Shown here in pieces: positions 7,850-11,364 of a DNA stretch of 11,364 nucleotides; position 1 is the stretch's first letter; every line of letters starts with the position of its first letter. A program made the translations under genes and the position numbers. The notes under the pieces were generated by a model. The model saw nothing but the letters and a program-made list of their open reading frames with translations. It was not told the DNA's origin and did no database searches. Source of the stretch: Trichomonas tenax. Its lineage: Eukaryota > Parabasalia > Trichomonadida > Trichomonadidae. The stretch is taken from assembly GCA_023091735.1 (NCBI GenBank), contig JALKBU010001411.1:1-11364 (forward strand), given 5' to 3'.

Positions 7850-8128
7850 TTATTTCTTCTTTGCGTCCTTGGCTGGAGCGGCGGATTTAGCTGGTGCAGC
7901 AGGAGCAGCATCGGTTGTCTTTGCTGCAGCACCACCGGCTGGTTTGCCTTGGCCGGCGTGGCCGTGTACAACTGGGACTTTCTTCACTTGGACTTCCTTC
8001 TTCGATGTGTGGAGTGGGTCGATGCCGTGTGCGTGGATGTGCTTGCAGTTGATATCGTCCTTCTCTGCCTGGTGGAGCTTCATGATCTTGTGGGCGGCAC
8101 AGTTAGCGTTGTTTTCAACAGAAGACAA
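7850..8128 (-). pseudogene. 5'-truncated gene fragment, probable processed retrocopy
   Basis: The open frame encodes 92 residues with a GC-rich, highly biased codon use unlike its AT-rich flanks, as in strongly expressed genes. There is no ATG at its beginning: the codon before the first sense codon is TAA and the first codon is TTG. Coding-like sequence starts abruptly at about 8125. The first in-frame ATG is at 8083 (MKLHQAEKDDINCKHIHAHG), which would give 77 aa, yet good codons continue upstream of it. The C-terminus is an Ala/Pro/Lys tail (APAKSAAPAKDAKKK), as in several eukaryotic ribosomal proteins; I cannot name the family. A 60-nt 3' UTR with TAAA and a 26-nt poly(A) follow. No trichomonad 3' splice word (ACTAACACACAG) occurs at the left junction. 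The best reading is a 5'-truncated retroposed copy; a short functional gene from 8083 is possible. Confidence 0.6.
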
Positions 8129-9442
8129 TTATCGAGAAATGATTTTGTTGAGAATAAACATATCTCTCACAAAATGGAAAACTCTCTCAATATACGCAAA
8201 ATTTTGTAATTTTGATCCTCCCATAGCGATATACAGGATGAAAGAGTATTGTTTTCATTGTTAGCCAATCGTGTGTTGATGAAATGTCAATGTATGGTGA
8301 GCTGAGTATGTATGTATTAATAATAATGGTTAATACCTATTTCTCAAATTTGCTATTGATAATTTAGTAACCTTGAGGTCTGGAGTTTGGTTTCTTAATA
8401 GGCATTGTAACAAAAACATATTTTGAAATGTTAGACACGTTATTAATCAAGTTATGAATTAAATTCACAAATTACACACTAGTATACTCACATTACATGT
8501 TATTTCACATACTGAAAACAACTCACCTAAGTCTTGCTTCATCATGTATAAGATATTGTAGATATAAATTCATCCCATAACATTTTGTGTAGGAGGGAGC
8601 AAATAATCTATTACGAAACTCTATATAAAGCTAAATTTAGCTAATCATTGGCATAGCTAGACCGAAATCTACCTCGAAAAATAAAGGATATCATACCGAT
8701 CCTTGATCAGATACCTTAACAAATCTATAACATGTGTTTGAGCTTTTTGGAAGATGAACATAGTGAGTGCTGGACCTGCTCTATGTCATATTCACTCGCT
8801 TACATATGATATAAGAGATACACAAATGAGTATTGAATTATTTGTCAAAATCAACTGATCGCTGTATAACAAGTCAAACCATAGTGATTTTATCCTATTG
8901 TATCAAACATAATTACATATTGTTAATCTAATTATTCATCATGTGATCGTAAGAATATATATGTAATTGATATAGTGTCCAATGGCTCATTACTTTATTC
9001 ATCGAATTATTGCCTCCGTTAGCGTTGATCATCCATTTGCTCAATATTCAGATTTCAAAAAACATACCTAGCAAATGCCTTTTATAGGAGAAAAACAGTG
9101 CATATTTCAGCGAATACTTTGCGATTGGTCGTTTTCTGTTTCAGAAGGAGAAATTCGTTTACATTTATTAAATTTTAATGAGCCAGTTTTTCCACACATA
9201 TTAGAAAACAGCGGCAGAAGACAGGCGACTGAATAAAATATCCCAAGTTGAACGGGTTTGTTCAAATATGAAAAAATTATAAAAATAGCCATGTATCCAT
9301 TCCGGATTTTGTGTAAAATCTATGGGTTATGTAGATGAATAAAATACAAACCGCAATCAATAGAAAAATTTCAAAAAACTTTCTGTCCTTGATTTCGGGT
9401 ATATATGGTATAACCAGACAAAATATTTGAGTAAAAAATGTG
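8129..9442. other. Gene-free AT-rich stretch
   Basis: No gene is recognised in 1.3 kb. The only minus-strand frame of note (9107-9292, 61 codons) has no domain and random-looking composition. A perfect 14-bp palindrome, agctaaatttagct, lies at 8629-8642, and tcaaacataattacat (8903-8918) resembles part of the terminal repeat. No tRNA or other RNA gene was found by eye. Confidence 0.55.
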
Positions 9443-9493
9443 TAAAATTTTGGCCGTCAAATTTTTAGGAGAAGTTCCCCGGCCAAAATTTTA
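9443..9493 (+). promoter_or_regulatory. Perfect 14-bp inverted repeat just upstream of 185-aa gene
   Basis: The arms taaaattttggccg (9443-9456) and cggccaaaatttta (9480-9493) are exact reverse complements separated by 23 bases. The second arm ends 13 bases before the ATG at 9507. Trichomonad 5' UTRs are known to be short, so the element either covers the transcription start as a two-fold protein-binding site or forms a hairpin in the leader that would mask the start. I know no named trichomonad element with this sequence. Confidence 0.6.
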
Positions 9494-9506
9494 TTAGTTT
9501 ATAAAG

Positions 9507-10064
9507 ATGTCTGTTGTCCAATGCGATTGCGCTAATATCAGAATCAATGGTGCTGAGGCCTGCAAATGCCATCACACCGGACTTTCGAAGGAGCAGCAGC
9601 AGGAAATTGTTTCCCGCGAAAGCCCAATTTTACATATACCAATGTACTCAATATCCATCAGCAACTTCAAATACGTAAAATTCACACAGATAAATGATCA
9701 TCATTTGTTGATGAATTGCTTGAATTGCTCCCAGTCTTACCACCTTTATATATCGAATTCAAACTTGTTCCTTCAGATCGCTTCAAACGAAGGCCATAAG
9801 GTCTTCGACGAATCTGTTACAGAACAAAGCATCGAGGATTCCATTTCAACTGCTTTCATGGCTTTCTTCAAGAGAGAGCAGCAAGCAGAAGAAGACTACG
9901 ACTCGCTTTCCTACAATACAGAAATTGATTCTGCGGAGTCAGCCAACACCATCATCGATGGAGATGATGACGATTATGAATACATGTTCTCGAACACCAC
10001 TGTTCCAATAGTCGGTTCATACGTCGATGGAATGATCAACTGGGCCCCAGAGATCATTGCATAG
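9507..10064 (+). CDS. Hypothetical Cys-motif, acidic-tailed protein, 185 aa
   Basis: I do not recognise the family with certainty. The N-terminus has CDC (C6, C8) and CKCHH (C19, C21, H22, H23), and a CLNC pair lies at C71 and C74. The order CxC, CxCHH, CxxC suggests one bound zinc or other metal. The region between (residues 38-95) alternates hydrophobic and polar residues as in a beta-sheet domain (HIPMYSISISNFKYVKFT and YHLYISNSNLFLQIA). Residues 104-124 look helical. Residues 125-160 are acidic (EEDYDS, DGDDDDYEY), and the end is moderately hydrophobic (PIVGSYVDGMINWAPEIIA). There is no signal peptide or clear membrane segment. Codon use is coding-like throughout and the start is the first Met. 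A TAAA at 10096-10099 follows the stop. The gene is convergent with the nuclease gene, about 100 bp apart. A Mss4/GFA-like zinc fold is one guess. Confidence 0.8.
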   Translation: MSVVQCDCANIRINGAEACKCHHTGLSKEQQQEIVSRESPILHIPMYSISISNFKYVKFTQINDHHLLMNCLNCSQSYHLYISNSNLFLQIASNEGHKVFDESVTEQSIEDSISTAFMAFFKREQQAEEDYDSLSYNTEIDSAESANTIIDGDDDDYEYMFSNTTVPIVGSYVDGMINWAPEIIA

Positions 10065-10167
10065 AGATTCCCTATTTATATTATAATTTGTTTAATAAAA
10101 TATAGAGATTATATGTTTATTTATTACTTGTTCTAGATAAAAAGACTTTTTCACATGTGATAGACAC

Positions 10168-11160
10168 TTAATTATTTAATTTTGGAATTAATTTTGCGTT
10201 CGTTCTAATAGAACGACAATCTAATATTGTATAAACAACTGCAACAACAAACAGGATGGCGTCGATCACCCAACCGTATATCTCGGATGAATGATGTGGT
10301 GGTTCAAATTCAGGCAAAGAATTTTTCCTAACCTCAAAGAATTTCTGCATAACAGTGGCAAGGCGGAAGCCAGCAGTTGAAATTAACTGCTTTGCGGCAT
10401 CTGCTCCAGCTGTGATATATGTTCCATTCACAATCATATCTTCAGGGAACATTCCATATGTGAATTTTGATGCATATGAATAGGCATTCTCCTCCCAAAC
10501 TATTGGGTCGATGCTATTATATGTATCTGGGAAAAATTTCTTTGGTTGATAATTATTAAGAAGGTTTGAAACGTTCTTTTCATACTCTGGTAATTCACTG
10601 TCACTAACTGGCCATATCTGGAAATCCAAACATCCAGAATCCCAAAGCATGTGCATGTTTCTGCAAGGTTGTCCATAACTACAAACGACAGCCTGTGAAT
10701 TTCCTCCTCTGTCACCTTCCGGGAACAGTTGGCTCCATCTTCCCGCTGCGTGAACTGGACAATGTGCATCAGCTACAAAGTGGCTCAGCATTCTGAAGCA
10801 AAAGCCAAGCATCCAAAGGCTCGATGTAGATGGATTCATTATGCTTTCGATGCAGTCCATGTTTGCCTGTGTAATATTGTAATTTACTTTTGGATTTTGC
10901 GTTCCATTATAATCATTTGTGTAGATTGGCTGATTTCGGAAGTGCCACTCCGCCATCAATGGCATTCCTATTGGTTTTAGATCATCGTGCCAATTGGCTG
11001 TATCGCGAAATAGCGCTTTTTCGCTGTCCCATGTTGCTAATACGTCGTTAATATATTTTAATTGGCTTTCTGTCAACATAGTTTCCGCAAGCTTAGCAAC
11101 AGTGTAGTGTGGAGCGCCCCACCATGACTCTGCCTGTTTGCAGAATAATAAAAGCATCAT
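10168..11160 (-). CDS. Membrane-anchored P1/S1-family nuclease, 330 aa
   Basis: This is a zinc-dependent class I nuclease that cleaves single-stranded DNA and RNA to 5'-nucleotides. All nine ligands of the three-zinc site of nuclease P1 are present with family spacing: W13 and H18 (P1 W1, H6; here WWGAPH), D58 (NWHD), H73 (EWHF), H127, D131 and H137 (SHFVADAHCPVH), H170 and D174 (NMHMLWD). W13 should be the mature N-terminus after a very short signal peptide (MMLLLFCKQAES). The family GGN motif is at 152-154. Residues 294-313 (IYGWVIDAILFVVAVVYTIL) form a membrane helix with a short basic tail, placing the catalytic domain outside the cell or in a vacuole. Trichomonads depend on nucleoside salvage, which this enzyme would feed. 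An in-frame TAA just upstream fixes the start. The ATG lies 80 bp from the right terminal repeat. Confidence 0.96.
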   Translation of the reverse strand: MMLLLFCKQAESWWGAPHYTVAKLAETMLTESQLKYINDVLATWDSEKALFRDTANWHDDLKPIGMPLMAEWHFRNQPIYTNDYNGTQNPKVNYNITQANMDCIESIMNPSTSSLWMLGFCFRMLSHFVADAHCPVHAAGRWSQLFPEGDRGGNSQAVVCSYGQPCRNMHMLWDSGCLDFQIWPVSDSELPEYEKNVSNLLNNYQPKKFFPDTYNSIDPIVWEENAYSYASKFTYGMFPEDMIVNGTYITAGADAAKQLISTAGFRLATVMQKFFEVRKNSLPEFEPPHHSSEIYGWVIDAILFVVAVVYTILDCRSIRTNAKLIPKLNN

Positions 11161-11239
11161 TATTCTAAAAAATTAATCTTATTTGTCACATAAATTGCTT
11201 TACTTGTCAAATTTACTTTTTCATTCTCTTTTCATTTTC

Positions 11240-11364
11240 GGGACTGGGACAAAATAGAACAACGTGCTTTTCTGACATGTAAATTATGTTTGACATATAG
11301 AGTCAGAATGTCAAATATAAAGGAAAGTGAAGTGTTTGCGCGGGAAAAATGGAAAAGTGTCAAT
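11240..11364 (-). repeat. Right 125-bp terminal inverted repeat
   Basis: This is the exact reverse complement of 2-126. The E2F-like word is at 11338-11347 (gcgcgggaaa). It reaches the last base of the window, so it may continue beyond. Read on the minus strand it lies 80 to 204 bp upstream of the nuclease ATG, where a promoter would be. Two further TGTCA words (11184-11188 and 11205-11209) lie between repeat and gene and match the TGACA words inside the repeat. Confidence 0.93.

Larger units (their letters stand above)
2..11364. mobile_element. Possible TIR-bounded element with cargo genes
   Basis: The perfect 125-bp inverted repeats at both ends would bound an element of about 11.36 kb. 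No transposase, integrase, polymerase B or packaging ATPase is visible between them, so a Maverick/Polinton is not supported, and any such element would be non-autonomous and carry host-like genes. The alternative, two inverted copies of a dispersed repeat around ordinary host DNA with a contig break in each, is at least as likely. Flanking sequence is not available to test for a target-site duplication. Confidence 0.3.

Noticed and set aside
8084..8200. Intron interrupting the Ala/Lys-tailed gene
   Set aside because: No trichomonad 3' splice word ACTAACACACAG or obvious GTAYGT donor in a suitable place was found; the abrupt truncation with a poly(A) fits a retrocopy better.
7802..8264. Long plus-strand frames over the GC-rich fragment
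   Set aside because: They are antisense shadows of the minus-strand fragment, whose codon bias and Ala/Lys tail are clearly the coding reading.
8629..8642. Palindrome agctaaatttagct
   Set aside because: Isolated, AT-rich and not near a gene; expected by chance at this composition.
9107..9292. 61-codon minus-strand frame
   Set aside because: No domain, short, and in an AT-rich gene-free stretch.
10151..10160. Palindrome tcacatgtga between the convergent genes
   Set aside because: A single E-box-like 10-mer in a 3' region, with no supporting context.
10500..10980. Extra frames within the P1 nuclease gene
   Set aside because: Out-of-frame shadows; the nuclease frame keeps all nine zinc ligands.
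1..11364. Maverick/Polinton
   Set aside because: No integrase, protein-primed polymerase, ATPase or protease is visible, and the ends do not begin with the AG typical of that group.

Overview
The window looks like nuclear DNA of a parabasalid protist, most like Tritrichomonas or Trichomonas. This rests on AT-rich gene-free stretches, intronless genes, two ankyrin proteins of the trichomonad type (one with the N-terminal region usually labelled DUF3447), a membrane-anchored P1/S1 nuclease, and TAAA motifs just past some stop codons. It is an inference from gene content; no rRNA or tRNA confirms it.

The most striking structural fact is that both ends of the window are the same 125 bp in opposite orientation (2-126 and 11240-11364) with no mismatch. 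The block carries an E2F-like TTTCCCGCGC and four TGACA/TGTCA words. Either the window is one TIR-bounded element carrying cargo genes and no recognisable transposase, or it is host DNA between two inverted copies of a dispersed repeat at which the assembly broke. The sequence alone cannot decide.

Layout from left to right: terminal repeat; about 1.75 kb with no convincing gene; a 158-aa protein with a ubiquitin-like N-terminus (1874-2350, +); a small 71-aa coiled-coil-like protein (2783-2998, +); a gene-free stretch with two hairpin-forming elements (3336-3380 and 3935-4060); a decayed ankyrin/DUF3447 gene with lost start, frameshifts and a stop (4388-5397, +), then two hairpins and a short open coding-like relic; a homopyrimidine tract; an intact 412-aa ankyrin protein (6468-7706, -); a GC-richer, 5'-truncated gene fragment followed on its own strand by a 3' UTR and a 26-nt poly(A), which has the shape of a retroposed mRNA copy (7764-8128, -); about 1.3 kb with nothing; a 185-aa Cys-motif protein preceded by a perfect 14-bp inverted repeat (9507-10064, +); a convergent membrane-anchored P1 nuclease with all nine zinc ligands (10168-11160, -), whose start lies 80 bp from the right terminal repeat.

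The genes show no operon or shared pathway. The nuclease fits the nucleic-acid salvage lifestyle of trichomonads, and the ankyrin proteins belong to families hugely expanded there. The broken ankyrin gene, the putative retrocopy and the terminal repeats together suggest a dynamic, repeat-rich part of the genome.
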